This document shows positions 37,804 to 46,488 of a DNA stretch of 64,000 nt, piece after piece (the stretch's first letter is position 1; each line of letters starts with the position of its first letter). The stretch spans positions 4,644,501-4,708,500 of the forward strand of contig NZ_JACHNH010000001.1 of the NCBI RefSeq assembly GCF_014205335.1, given 5' to 3'. The DNA is from Amorphoplanes digitatis. Its GTDB lineage: Bacteria; Actinomycetota; Actinomycetes; Mycobacteriales; Micromonosporaceae. The translations under genes were made by a program, and so were the position numbers. The notes beneath the pieces are model-generated. The model ran no database searches. It saw only the letters and a program-made list of their open reading frames with translations, and was not told where the DNA came from.

Positions 37804-39390
37804 TCATGCCTCGATCAACTCCGCGGTCGGTGCGTCCGCCGGTCCGGTGCCGGTCGGCGCGGGTGTGCCGGCGGGGCGGCGGCCGGGCAGCCAGATCGCC
37901 GCGACCAGGGCGCCGAGCAGGGCGAAGATCGTGCTGCCGATCGTCGCGTAGTGCATCGCCGTGACGAACGCGTCGTTGGCAGAGCCGATGAGCGCCTGGC
38001 CGGCCGGGCCGGCCCGCTCGGCGACCCCGTACGCGCCGGAGATGGACTCCTGCGCCACCCCGCGCGCGGCGTCCGGCAGGCCCGCCGTGGCGCTCGCGAC
38101 CTCGTCGCGGTAGGTGGACGAGATGACCGCGCCGAGGGTGGCCACGCCGAGGGCGCCGCCGACCTGCCGGATGGTGTTGCTGACCGCGGAGCCGACGCCG
38201 GCCTTCTCCCGGGGCAGCACCGACATGATCGATTCGGTGGCCGGCGGCATCACGTTGGCCATGCCGACGCCCATGAGGAAGAACAGCGCGCCGACGGCCC
38301 AGATCGGGGTGGTCGCGTCGATGAGCAGCCAGCCGGCCAGGCCGGCCGCGACCAGCAGCAGGCCGACGGTGCTGACCAGCTTCGCGCCGAAGCGCCGGAC
38401 CATCGCGGCGCTGCGCGGCGCGAAGATCATCTGTGCGACCGCGAACGGGACGAACAGCGCGCCGGAGGCCAGCGGGCCGTAGCCGCGGACCAGCTGGAGG
38501 TAGAAGGCGCTGAAGAACATCGCGCCCATGGCGGCGAAGAAGACCAGGCCGATCGCGGCGACCGAGGCCGAGAACTGCGGGATGGCGAAGAGCTTCACGT
38601 CCAGCGAGGGGTGGTCGATGCTGCGCTCGTACAGGATGAAGCCGGCCAGGACCGCGACGGAGACGACGAGCGTGCCCCACGACTCGGCCTGCCCGAAGCC
38701 GTTCTCGCCGCCCTCGATGACGCCGTAGGTGAGCAGGGTCAGCCCGACGATCGACAGCAGCACGCCGACGAGGTCGATGCGGCCCGGCTTCGGGTCGCGC
38801 GACTCGGGCACCAGGGTCAGCACGAGCACGACACCGGCGATGACGATCGGCACGTTGATCAGGAAGACCGAGCCCCACCAGAAGTGCTCGAGCAGCAGCC
38901 CGCCGACGATCGGGCCGATGGCGACGCCGAGGCCGACGGCGCCGGCCCAGACGCCGATGGCGCGGCCGCGCTCGCGCGGGTCGAAGACGTTCGCGATGAT
39001 CGACAGGGTGGCCGGCATGACGGCGGCGGCGCCGAGGCCCATCAGCGCGCGGGCCCAGATCAGCTGGTCGGCGCTCTGCGCGTACGCGGAGAGCAGCGAG
39101 GCGGTCCCGAAGAGCGCGAGCCCGACGGTGAGGGTGAGCCGGCGGCCGAACCGGTCGGCCAGGATGCCCGCGGTGAAGAGCAGGCCGGCGAAGACCAGGG
39201 TGTACGAGTTGATCGCCCACTCGAGCTGGCTCTGGCTGGCGCCGAGCCCCTCGCGCGGGTCGGCGATGGTGCGAAGCGCGACGTTGAGGACCGTGTTGTC
39301 CAGCACGACGACGAGCAGGCTGATGACGAGGACGCCGAGGATTGCCCAGCGCCGGGGATGGCCAGTGTTCTCTGCGGCAGGAACGTCCAT
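37804..39390 (-). CDS. MFS drug exporter, DHA2 (14-TM, EmrB/QacA) family
   Basis: The ATG at 39390 (MDVPAAENTGHPRRWAILG) has CAGGAG 9 bases upstream and gives 528 residues. Family motifs are the LDNTVLNVAL motif D1 in TM1, GILADRFGRR motif A and the GPIVGGLL motif C antiporter signature; 14 helices can be traced. Such exporters use the proton gradient to expel hydrophobic drugs or dyes. It heads the MFS-TetR-dehydratase operon and is divergent from the amine operon. Tandem TetR-type repeats lie 34-107 bases upstream. Confidence 0.93.
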   Translation of the reverse strand: MDVPAAENTGHPRRWAILGVLVISLLVVVLDNTVLNVALRTIADPREGLGASQSQLEWAINSYTLVFAGLLFTAGILADRFGRRLTLTVGLALFGTASLLSAYAQSADQLIWARALMGLGAAAVMPATLSIIANVFDPRERGRAIGVWAGAVGLGVAIGPIVGGLLLEHFWWGSVFLINVPIVIAGVVLVLTLVPESRDPKPGRIDLVGVLLSIVGLTLLTYGVIEGGENGFGQAESWGTLVVSVAVLAGFILYERSIDHPSLDVKLFAIPQFSASVAAIGLVFFAAMGAMFFSAFYLQLVRGYGPLASGALFVPFAVAQMIFAPRSAAMVRRFGAKLVSTVGLLLVAAGLAGWLLIDATTPIWAVGALFFLMGVGMANVMPPATESIMSVLPREKAGVGSAVSNTIRQVGGALGVATLGAVISSTYRDEVASATAGLPDAARGVAQESISGAYGVAERAGPAGQALIGSANDAFVTAMHYATIGSTIFALLGALVAAIWLPGRRPAGTPAPTGTGPADAPTAELIEA

Positions 39391-39423
39391 GTGGTGCCAC
39401 TCCTGAGGGTCTGCACGCGATTC

Positions 39424-39446
39424 CGATACGAAACAGTTCCATATCT
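39424..39446. promoter_or_regulatory. TetR-type operator, imperfect copy
   Basis: CGATACG (39424-39430), a 9-base spacer AAACAGTTC and CATATCT (39440-39446) form an inverted repeat with two mismatches. It lies 34 bases before the MFS start and repeats the sequence and spacing of the perfect site at 39475-39497. Confidence 0.55.
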
Positions 39447-39474
39447 CTGTGATCGAACCTAGACCTCCTCGACT

Positions 39475-39497
39475 CGATACGGAACAGCCTCGTATCG
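39475..39497. promoter_or_regulatory. TetR-type operator, perfect copy
   Basis: CGATACG (39475-39481) and CGTATCG (39491-39497) are perfect 7-base arms around a 9-base spacer GAACAGCCT. The spacer shares AACAG with the copy 51 bases away. Located between the divergent MFS and GMC oxidoreductase genes, it may be bound by the TetR protein encoded after the exporter. Confidence 0.65.
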
Positions 39498-39641
39498 TAA
39501 TGTGGCGGCGGTCACGTCCGGCCGCCGGGCAGGCGATACTCCGAGATGGATTGTTGCGCTGCGGAAAAATTTTGGATCTGGCATTGACCATGGGCCCGCG
39601 GCTGATGATCCTGGCACCACAAGGCGACGAAAGGTGCCGCT

Positions 39642-41189
39642 CTGCGCACGAACGAGTTCGATGTGGTGGTTGTCGGCGGCGGTACGGCCGGCGCGGTGGT
39701 GGCCTCCCGGCTCTCCGCCGATCCGGAGGTGCGGGTGTGCCTGATCGAGGGCGGACCGTCCGATGTCGGCGACGACCGGGTGCTGCGACTGCGTAACTGG
39801 ATCAACCTGCTCGAGACCGAGTACGACTACGACTATCCGACCCTGCCGCAGCCGCGGGGCAACTCGCACATCCGGCACTCCCGGGCCCGGGTGCTGGGCG
39901 GCTGCTCGTCGCACAACACGATGATCAGCTTCCTGCCGCCGCCCGGCGACTTCGCCGACTGGGTCGCCGCGGGCGCCGCGGGCTGGTCCTACGAGGAGAT
40001 GCTGCCCTACTGGCGGCGGCTCGCCGTGCAGATCCAGCCCGTCGCCGCCAAGGACCGCAACCCGCTCACCGAGGACTTCGTCGCCTCCTGCCGTGACGCG
40101 CTCGGCGTGCCGGTGCACGAGGACTTCAACGCGGGCCCGTTCACCGACGGCACCGGCTTCTTCCCGGTCGCCTACCACCCGGACACCGGCATCCGCTCCT
40201 CGTCGTCGGTGGCCTACCTGCACCCGCACCTGGGCCGCCCCAACCTGACCGTGCTGACCGAGACCTGGGCGTCGGAGCTGGAGCTCGACGGCGACCGGGT
40301 CACCGGGGTGCGCGTGCGCCGCGACGGGCGCGAGGAGGTGATCAGCGGCCGCGAGTACGTGCTGAGCGCGGGCGCGATCGACACGCCGCGGCTGCTGCTG
40401 CTCTCCGGCATCGGGCCCGCCGGCCACCTGCGCGAGCTCGGCATCGATGTGCGGCTGGACCTGCCCGGCGTCGGCGAGAACCTGCTCGACCACCCCGAGT
40501 CGCTGATCCTCTGGGAGTCCACCCGGCCGCTGCCGGCGCAGTCCGCGATGGACGCCGACGCCGGGCTCTTCGTGCGCCGCGAGCCGGGCGACGAGCGCCC
40601 GGACCTGATGTTCCACCTCTACCAGCTCGCGTTCACCCTGCACACCGAGCGCCTCGGCTACGACGTGCCGCCGCACGGCTTCGGGATGACCCCGAACGTG
40701 CCGCGGCCGCGCAGCTCCGGCCGGCTCCGGCTGGCCAGCGCCGACCCGGCGGTCAAGCCCGCGCTGGACTTCGGCTACTTCACCGACCCGGACGGCTACG
40801 ACGAGCGGACCATCGTGGACGGGCTGCGGATCGCCCGCCAGGTCGCCGCCACCGAGCCGCTCCGGTCCTGGATCGCCCGCGAGATCGCGCCCGGGCCGGA
40901 GTTGCAGACCGACGAGGAGCTCTCCGCGTACGGGCGGGCGGCGCACCACACCGTCTATCATCCGGCGGGCACCTGCCGGATGGGTGCCGCCACCGACGAG
41001 CTCGCGGTCGTCGACCCGGGGCTGCGGCTGCGCGGCCTCGCCAACGTACGGATCGCCGACGCGTCGGTGTTCCCGACGATGACCACGGTCAACCCGGTGG
41101 TGGCCGTGCTCATGATCGGCGAACGGGCGGCCGACCTGGTCGCCGCCGGGCTGCCCGCCCGCGTGGACGCGGCGACACCCGCCGGTTGA
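39642..41189 (+). CDS. GMC-family FAD oxidoreductase (choline dehydrogenase-like)
   Basis: The frame has no ATG before the FAD strand. A CTG at 39642 with GAAAGG 7 bases upstream would give LRTNEFDVVVVGGGTAG and 515 residues; the alternative GTG at 39663 cuts into the first beta strand, so the start is uncertain. Visible motifs are GGGTAGAVVA (ADP binding), the GMC signature HSRARVLGGCSSHN, the second signature GAIDTPRLLLLSGIG, and C-terminal HPAGTCRMG with NPVVAVLMIGE. GMC proteins oxidise alcohols; choline to betaine aldehyde is likely given the betaine transport and demethylation genes that follow. A possible TTGACC-N17-GATCCT promoter lies at 39584-39612. Confidence 0.85.
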   Translation: MRTNEFDVVVVGGGTAGAVVASRLSADPEVRVCLIEGGPSDVGDDRVLRLRNWINLLETEYDYDYPTLPQPRGNSHIRHSRARVLGGCSSHNTMISFLPPPGDFADWVAAGAAGWSYEEMLPYWRRLAVQIQPVAAKDRNPLTEDFVASCRDALGVPVHEDFNAGPFTDGTGFFPVAYHPDTGIRSSSSVAYLHPHLGRPNLTVLTETWASELELDGDRVTGVRVRRDGREEVISGREYVLSAGAIDTPRLLLLSGIGPAGHLRELGIDVRLDLPGVGENLLDHPESLILWESTRPLPAQSAMDADAGLFVRREPGDERPDLMFHLYQLAFTLHTERLGYDVPPHGFGMTPNVPRPRSSGRLRLASADPAVKPALDFGYFTDPDGYDERTIVDGLRIARQVAATEPLRSWIAREIAPGPELQTDEELSAYGRAAHHTVYHPAGTCRMGAATDELAVVDPGLRLRGLANVRIADASVFPTMTTVNPVVAVLMIGERAADLVAAGLPARVDAATPAG

Positions 41190-41205
41190 ACAGTGAGGCA
41201 CAACC

Positions 41206-42240
41206 ATGACACCCACCATCGCCGTCGAGCACCTGTGGAAGGTGTTCGGTCCGAAGCCGGACCGGATCGTCGGCACGCCGCTGGCCGAGCTGTCCCGCGC
41301 TGACCTGCGCACCCGCACCGGCTGCGTGGCCGCGGTGCGCGACGTGAGCTTCGACGTGCGGGCCGGCGAGGTCTTCGTCGTGATGGGGCTCTCCGGCAGC
41401 GGCAAGTCCACGCTGGTGCGCTGCCTGACCCGGCTGATCGAGCCGACCAGCGGCGAGGTGCGCATCGACGGCGAGCCGGTGCGGGCGATGAGCCCGCGGC
41501 GGCTGCGCGAGCTGCGCCGCCACGGGGTGGCGATGGTCTTCCAGCACTTCGGGCTGCTGCCGCACCGCCCGGTCGTCGACAACATCGCGTACGGCCTGGA
41601 GATCCAGGGCGTGAAGCGGGCCGAGCGGCACCGCCGGGCCGGCGAGGTCCTGGCCCTTGTCGGCCTCGAGGGGCACGAGCAGCAGTACCCGCACGAGCTC
41701 TCGGGCGGCATGCAGCAGCGCGTCGGGCTGGCCCGCGCGCTGGCGACGGACCCGGCCGTGCTGCTGTTCGACGAGCCGTTCAGCGCACTCGACCCGCTGA
41801 TCCGCCGGGACATGCAGGCCGAGGTCCGCCGCCTGCACGCCGAGGTCGGCAAGACGCTCGTCTTCATCACCCACGACCTGGCCGAGGCGCTGTCGCTCGG
41901 CGACCGCATCGCGGTCATGCGCGACGGCGAGCTGGTGCAGGTCGGCACCCCGGAGGAGCTGGTCGGCGCGCCCGCGGACGGCTACGTGTCGGACTTCGTG
42001 CAGGAGGTGCCGCGCGCCGACGTGCTCAGCGTGCGGTGGATCGTGCGCCCGGCGCGCGACGGCGAGGAGCTCGAGGACCAGCCCCTGCCGGCCGGCACGG
42101 TGATCCGGGACGCGGTACACCGGGTGCTGCACGCGGGCCGCGCCGTGCGGGTCGTCGACGGCGACGAGGTGCTGGGCGTTGTCGACGCCGGGCAGCTCGT
42201 GCCGGCGCTGATCGGCCACCGGCCGCAGGTGCCGGCATGA
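41206..42240 (+). CDS. Glycine betaine/proline-type ABC importer ATP-binding subunit
   Basis: This 344-residue protein has Walker A GLSGSGKST, signature LSGGMQQRVGLARAL and Walker B VLLFDEPFSALDP, plus the family's ITHDLAEALSLGDRIAVM switch. An N-terminal extension with EHLWKVFG and a C-terminal CBS-like segment (about 275-340) identify the ProV/OpuAA group that imports compatible solutes or quaternary amines. Only one CBS-like unit is evident. It begins 16 bases after the GMC gene, and its stop overlaps the permease start (ATGA). Confidence 0.92.
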   Translation: MTPTIAVEHLWKVFGPKPDRIVGTPLAELSRADLRTRTGCVAAVRDVSFDVRAGEVFVVMGLSGSGKSTLVRCLTRLIEPTSGEVRIDGEPVRAMSPRRLRELRRHGVAMVFQHFGLLPHRPVVDNIAYGLEIQGVKRAERHRRAGEVLALVGLEGHEQQYPHELSGGMQQRVGLARALATDPAVLLFDEPFSALDPLIRRDMQAEVRRLHAEVGKTLVFITHDLAEALSLGDRIAVMRDGELVQVGTPEELVGAPADGYVSDFVQEVPRADVLSVRWIVRPARDGEELEDQPLPAGTVIRDAVHRVLHAGRAVRVVDGDEVLGVVDAGQLVPALIGHRPQVPA

Positions 42241-44132
42241 TCGCCACCACCGCGGCGCCGCCCGCGGCGAGCGTGCCGCGCTGGCGGCGGCCGTCACGGC
42301 GTACCGTGATCGCGGTCCTGGTGGTCGCGACCGTCGCCGCCTATCTGAGCGTGCGCACCCCGGGTGCCGCGGACGGCGACGACGCGTGGGCGTTCCGGTT
42401 CTTCGGCGGCGTGCGCGACTGGGTCGACGAGAACCGCGACACCAGCCCGCTCTTCCTGTACGGCGTCAACTACCTGCGGCTCGGCGTCGTGGTCGTCGTC
42501 GACGCCGTGCAGGCCCTGCTGTACGGCCTCGGCTGGGCCGGCCTGGTCGCCGCCGCCGGCGCGCTGACCGCGGTCCTCGCAGGCTGGCGGCTCGCGATCG
42601 GCACCGTCGCCGGGTTCCTCTTCCTCGGCGTGCTCGGCCTGTGGGAGCAGAGCGTCGACACGCTGGTGCTGACGCTCTCCGCCGTGGTGCTCGCGGTACT
42701 GATCGGGGTGCCGGCCGGCATCCTCGCCGCGCGGGTGCCGGCGGTCGGCGCGCTGCTGCGGCCGCTGCTCGACGTCATGCAGATCATGCCGACCTTCGCC
42801 TACCTGGCGCCGATGGCGCTGCTCTTCTCCATCGGCGAGCCGGCCGCGGTGATCGCCACGCTGATCTACGCGGTGCCGGTGACCATCCGGATCACCGCGC
42901 TCGGCATCGGCGAGGTGTCGCCCACGACGGTCGAGGCGGCCACCGCGCTCGGCTCGACCCGCTGGCAGCTGCTCGGCAAGGTGCGGCTGCCGATGGCCCG
43001 GCCGACCATCGTGCTCGCCGTCAACCAGACCATCATGATGGCGCTGTCCATGGTGGTGGTGACCGCGCTGATCGACGCGCCCGGGCTGGGCCAGAACATC
43101 GTCCAGGCCCTGGAGCGGGTCAACGTCGGCGTCGCGTTCGACGCCGGCGTGGCGATCGTGGTGCTGGCGATCGTGCTCGACCGGGTCACCACGCGCGCCG
43201 CCGATCGCCGCCCCAGGCTGCCGTTGCTCGCCGGCGCGGTGGCCGGCACCGGCCTGCTGGCGCTGATCGGCCTGCGGTCGGAGTTCCCCGAGGGCTGGCG
43301 GTTCTCCTTCGCCGGCCCGGTCAACGAGATCACCAGCTGGATCGAGTTCCACTGGTACGACGTCACCGAGGCGCTCAAGAACGGGATCAGCGCGGGCCTG
43401 CTCGACCCACTCGAAAACCTGCTCGTGACCACGCCGTGGTGGCTGTTCGTCCTGGTGGTGCTCGTCTTCGGCAGCCTCGCCGGCGGCCTGCGGTCCGGGG
43501 TGATCGCCGCGCTCGCCGCGGCCGGGGTGGCCGGCCTCGGCCTGTGGCAGCACTCCATGCAGACCCTCGCCACCGTGCTCGTCGCCACCGCCGTCACGAT
43601 GGCCTTCGGCGTGCTGCTCGGGGTGCTGTGCGCCCGGCACGACCGGTTCACCCGGGGCCTGCGGCCGCTGCTGGACGCCGCGCAGACCATGCCGTCGTTC
43701 ATCTACCTGCTGCCGGCCGTCGCGCTCTTCGGCGCCAGCCGGTTCACCGCGATCGTCGCGGCCGTCATCTACGCCGTGCCGCCGGTGGTCCGCCTGGTCG
43801 AGCGGGGCGTCCGCGACGTGCCGCCGACCGTCGTCGAGGCCGCCCTCTCGGCCGGCTCGACGCCGCGGCAGCTGCTCTGGAAGGTGCAGCTCCCGATGGC
43901 CCGCGGCGGCCTGCTGCTCGCCGTCAACCAGGGCATCGTCATGGTCCTCGCGATGGTCGTCGTCGGCGGCCTGGTCGGCGCCGGCGCGCTGGGCTACGAC
44001 GTGGTGGCCGGCTTCTCCCAGCGCGAGGACTTCGGCAAGGGCCTGGCCGCCGGCCTCGCCATCGTGCTGCTCGGCGTCCTGCTCGACCGGCTCACTCAGG
44101 GCATTCACTCCGCGAAGGGAGCCAAGGCGTGA
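42237..44132 (+). CDS. Fused two-domain betaine-type ABC permease
   Basis: This 631-residue protein starts at ATG 42237. It holds two complete ProW-type permease domains in tandem: the first EAA loop is EAATALGSTRWQLLGKVRLPMA (about residue 235), the second EAALSAGSTPRQLLWKVQLPMA (about 540). Each is preceded by five or so TM helices, with a soluble segment near 345-400 between them. Normally two separate ProW chains form the channel; here one chain could do so. No solute-binding protein or binding domain is fused or adjacent, which is unusual for an importer. It overlaps both neighbours by 4 bases. Confidence 0.9.
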   Translation: MIATTAAPPAASVPRWRRPSRRTVIAVLVVATVAAYLSVRTPGAADGDDAWAFRFFGGVRDWVDENRDTSPLFLYGVNYLRLGVVVVVDAVQALLYGLGWAGLVAAAGALTAVLAGWRLAIGTVAGFLFLGVLGLWEQSVDTLVLTLSAVVLAVLIGVPAGILAARVPAVGALLRPLLDVMQIMPTFAYLAPMALLFSIGEPAAVIATLIYAVPVTIRITALGIGEVSPTTVEAATALGSTRWQLLGKVRLPMARPTIVLAVNQTIMMALSMVVVTALIDAPGLGQNIVQALERVNVGVAFDAGVAIVVLAIVLDRVTTRAADRRPRLPLLAGAVAGTGLLALIGLRSEFPEGWRFSFAGPVNEITSWIEFHWYDVTEALKNGISAGLLDPLENLLVTTPWWLFVLVVLVFGSLAGGLRSGVIAALAAAGVAGLGLWQHSMQTLATVLVATAVTMAFGVLLGVLCARHDRFTRGLRPLLDAAQTMPSFIYLLPAVALFGASRFTAIVAAVIYAVPPVVRLVERGVRDVPPTVVEAALSAGSTPRQLLWKVQLPMARGGLLLAVNQGIVMVLAMVVVGGLVGAGALGYDVVAGFSQREDFGKGLAAGLAIVLLGVLLDRLTQGIHSAKGAKA

Positions 44133-46480
44133 CGGTCGTCATCATCGGGGCCGGGATCGTCGGCTGCTCCCTCGCCGACGAGCTCACCCAGCGCGGCCGC
44201 AGGAACGTCACCGTGCTCGAACAGGGCCCGCTCTTCGCCACCGGCGGCTCCAGCTCGCACGCGCCGGGCCTGGTGTTCCAGACCAACCCGTCGCGGACCA
44301 TGGCCGCGTTCGCCCGCTACACCGTCGACAAGTTCACCGAACTCGGCTGCTTCGACGCGGTCGGCAGCCTCGAGGTGGCGACCACCGGCGAACGCCTGCG
44401 CGAGCTGCACCGCCGGCACGGCTACGCCACCTCCTGGGGCATCCCCGCGCAGGTCCTCGGCCCGGACGCCTGCCGGAAGCTCTATCCCCTGCTCGGCGAC
44501 GTGCTCGGCGGGCTGCACGTGCCGGGCGACGGCCTGGCCCGGGCGGTCGACGCCGGCGAGGCGCAGGCCCGGCGGGCCATCGCGCGCGGCGCCCGCTTCC
44601 TGGCACACCAGCGCGTCGTGGCGATCGAGCAGCGCGACGGCCACGTCACCGGGGTACGCACCGAGGACGCCTACTACCCGGCGGACGTGGTGGTCAGCTG
44701 CGCCGGCTTCTGGGGCCCCGCGGTCGGCGGGCTCGCCGGCGTCGGCGTACCCCTGCTGCCGATGGCGCACCAGTACGCCCGCACCGGCCCCCTGGACACC
44801 GCGGCGCCCACGCCGATCCTGCGGCACCAGGACCGGGACCTGTACTTCCGCGCATACGGCGACCGGCTCGGCGTCGGCTCGTACCTGCACCGGCCCATGC
44901 CGGTCGGCCTCGGCGACCTCTCACCCGGCGCACAGCCGTCGATGCTCCCGTTCACCGCCGAGGACTTCGACGAGTCCTGGGCGGCCGCCACCGACCTGCT
45001 GCCCGCGCTGGCCGGCACCCAGCCGCGGGAGGGCTTCAACGGCGTCTTCTCGTTCACCGCCGACGGCTTCCCGCTGATCGGCGAGGCGCGCGACGTCCGC
45101 GGCTTCTGGACGGCCGAGGCGGTCTGGGTGACCCACTCCGCCGGCGCCGCCCGGGCCCTCGCCCAGTGGCTCGTCGAGGGGCGGCCCGGCGTCGACCTGC
45201 ACGAGTGCGACCTCAACCGCTTCGACCCCAGCCAGCTCTCCCCCGGGTACGTCCGCGAGCGCGCCATCCGCAGCTTCGTCGAGGTGTACGACATCATCCA
45301 TCCGCTCGACCCGCCCTCGATCCGCGACGTGCGGGTCAGCCCGTTCCACGCCCGGCACGTCGAGCTGGGCGCCGTCTTCGGCGAGGCGGCCGGCTGGGAG
45401 CGTCCGCTGTGGTTCGAGGCGAACGCGGGGCTGCCGCGCACCGAGGCCGAGCGCGACGACTGGTCGGCGCGGCACTGGTCGCCGATCGCCGCCGCCGAGG
45501 CCCGGGCCACCCGCGAGGGCGTCGCCCTCTACGACATGACGCCGCTGACCCGCCTCGAGGTGACCGGCCCGGTCTCCTTCCTACAGGGACTCACCAGCGG
45601 CGACGTCGACCGGCCGGTCGGGACGGTGGTCTACACCCTGCTGCTCGATGAGGCCGGCGGCGTCCGCAGCGACGTGACCGTCGCCCGCCTCGCGCCGGAG
45701 GTGTTCCAGGTCGGCGTCAACGGACCCCTCGACCTGGACTGGCTGCTGCGGCACCGGCCGCCCGGCGTCACCGTCCGCGACATCACCGGCGGCACCTGCG
45801 GCCTCGGCGTCTGGGGGCCGCTGGCCCGGGACCTGATCGCGCCGCTCGCCGACATCGACGTCTCGCACTCCGCGTTCGGCTACTTCAAGGCCCGGCGCGC
45901 GCACCTCGGCCCGGTGCCGGTGACCATGCTGCGGCTCTCCTACGTCGGCGAGCTGGGCTGGGAGGTCTACACGAGCGCCGAGCTGGGCCCGAAGCTGTGG
46001 GACACGCTCTGGGAGGCCGGCCAACGGCACGGGATCGTCGCCGGTGGCCGGGCCGCGTTCAACAGCCTGCGGCTGGAGAAGGGCTACCGGGCCTGGGGCG
46101 TCGACATGACGGCCGAGGACGACCCGTACGCCGCCGGGCTGGGCTTCGCGGTGCGGCTCGACGCCGGCGACTTCACCGGCCGATCCGCGCTGCTGGGCCG
46201 GGTCGACCCCGAGCGGCTGCTGACCTGCCTTGTGCTGGCCGACGAGGGCTGCGTGCCGATGGGCCGGGAGCCGGTACACGCCGGCGGCGAGCCCGTCGGG
46301 TATGTCACCAGCGCCGCGTACGGGCACACCGTCGGCGCGCCGATCGCGTACGCCTGGCTGCCCGCCGCCCTCGCCGTGCCGGGCACGGAAGTCCAGGTCG
46401 GCTACTTCGACCGGATGCTGAGCGCCACCGTCGCGGCCGAGCCGCTGTTCGACCCCAAGCACGAACGCATCCGGCGATAG
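44129..46480 (+). CDS. Dimethylglycine oxidase/dehydrogenase-type flavo-folate enzyme
   Basis: This 783-residue protein starts at a GTG overlapping the permease stop. The N-terminal DAO domain (about 1-370) begins VIIGAGIVGCS and has SSSHAPGLVFQTN, where His44 matches the covalent FAD histidine of Arthrobacter dimethylglycine oxidase. An FAO_M linker follows (about 370-425), then the aminomethyltransferase (GcvT-like) folate domain and its C-terminal barrel (about 430-783). The flavin half demethylates dimethylglycine (or sarcosine), and the folate half captures the one-carbon unit as methylene-tetrahydrofolate. It is probably the second demethylation step of the operon. Confidence 0.93.
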   Translation: MTVVIIGAGIVGCSLADELTQRGRRNVTVLEQGPLFATGGSSSHAPGLVFQTNPSRTMAAFARYTVDKFTELGCFDAVGSLEVATTGERLRELHRRHGYATSWGIPAQVLGPDACRKLYPLLGDVLGGLHVPGDGLARAVDAGEAQARRAIARGARFLAHQRVVAIEQRDGHVTGVRTEDAYYPADVVVSCAGFWGPAVGGLAGVGVPLLPMAHQYARTGPLDTAAPTPILRHQDRDLYFRAYGDRLGVGSYLHRPMPVGLGDLSPGAQPSMLPFTAEDFDESWAAATDLLPALAGTQPREGFNGVFSFTADGFPLIGEARDVRGFWTAEAVWVTHSAGAARALAQWLVEGRPGVDLHECDLNRFDPSQLSPGYVRERAIRSFVEVYDIIHPLDPPSIRDVRVSPFHARHVELGAVFGEAAGWERPLWFEANAGLPRTEAERDDWSARHWSPIAAAEARATREGVALYDMTPLTRLEVTGPVSFLQGLTSGDVDRPVGTVVYTLLLDEAGGVRSDVTVARLAPEVFQVGVNGPLDLDWLLRHRPPGVTVRDITGGTCGLGVWGPLARDLIAPLADIDVSHSAFGYFKARRAHLGPVPVTMLRLSYVGELGWEVYTSAELGPKLWDTLWEAGQRHGIVAGGRAAFNSLRLEKGYRAWGVDMTAEDDPYAAGLGFAVRLDAGDFTGRSALLGRVDPERLLTCLVLADEGCVPMGREPVHAGGEPVGYVTSAAYGHTVGAPIAYAWLPAALAVPGTEVQVGYFDRMLSATVAAEPLFDPKHERIRR

Positions 46481-46488
46481 GAGTCCTC

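Noticed and set aside
39561..39575. AT-rich AAAAATTTT palindrome before the GMC gene
   Set aside because: Short AT palindromes are too simple to call as an operator; it may be part of a promoter, but no -35/-10 pair fits it clearly.
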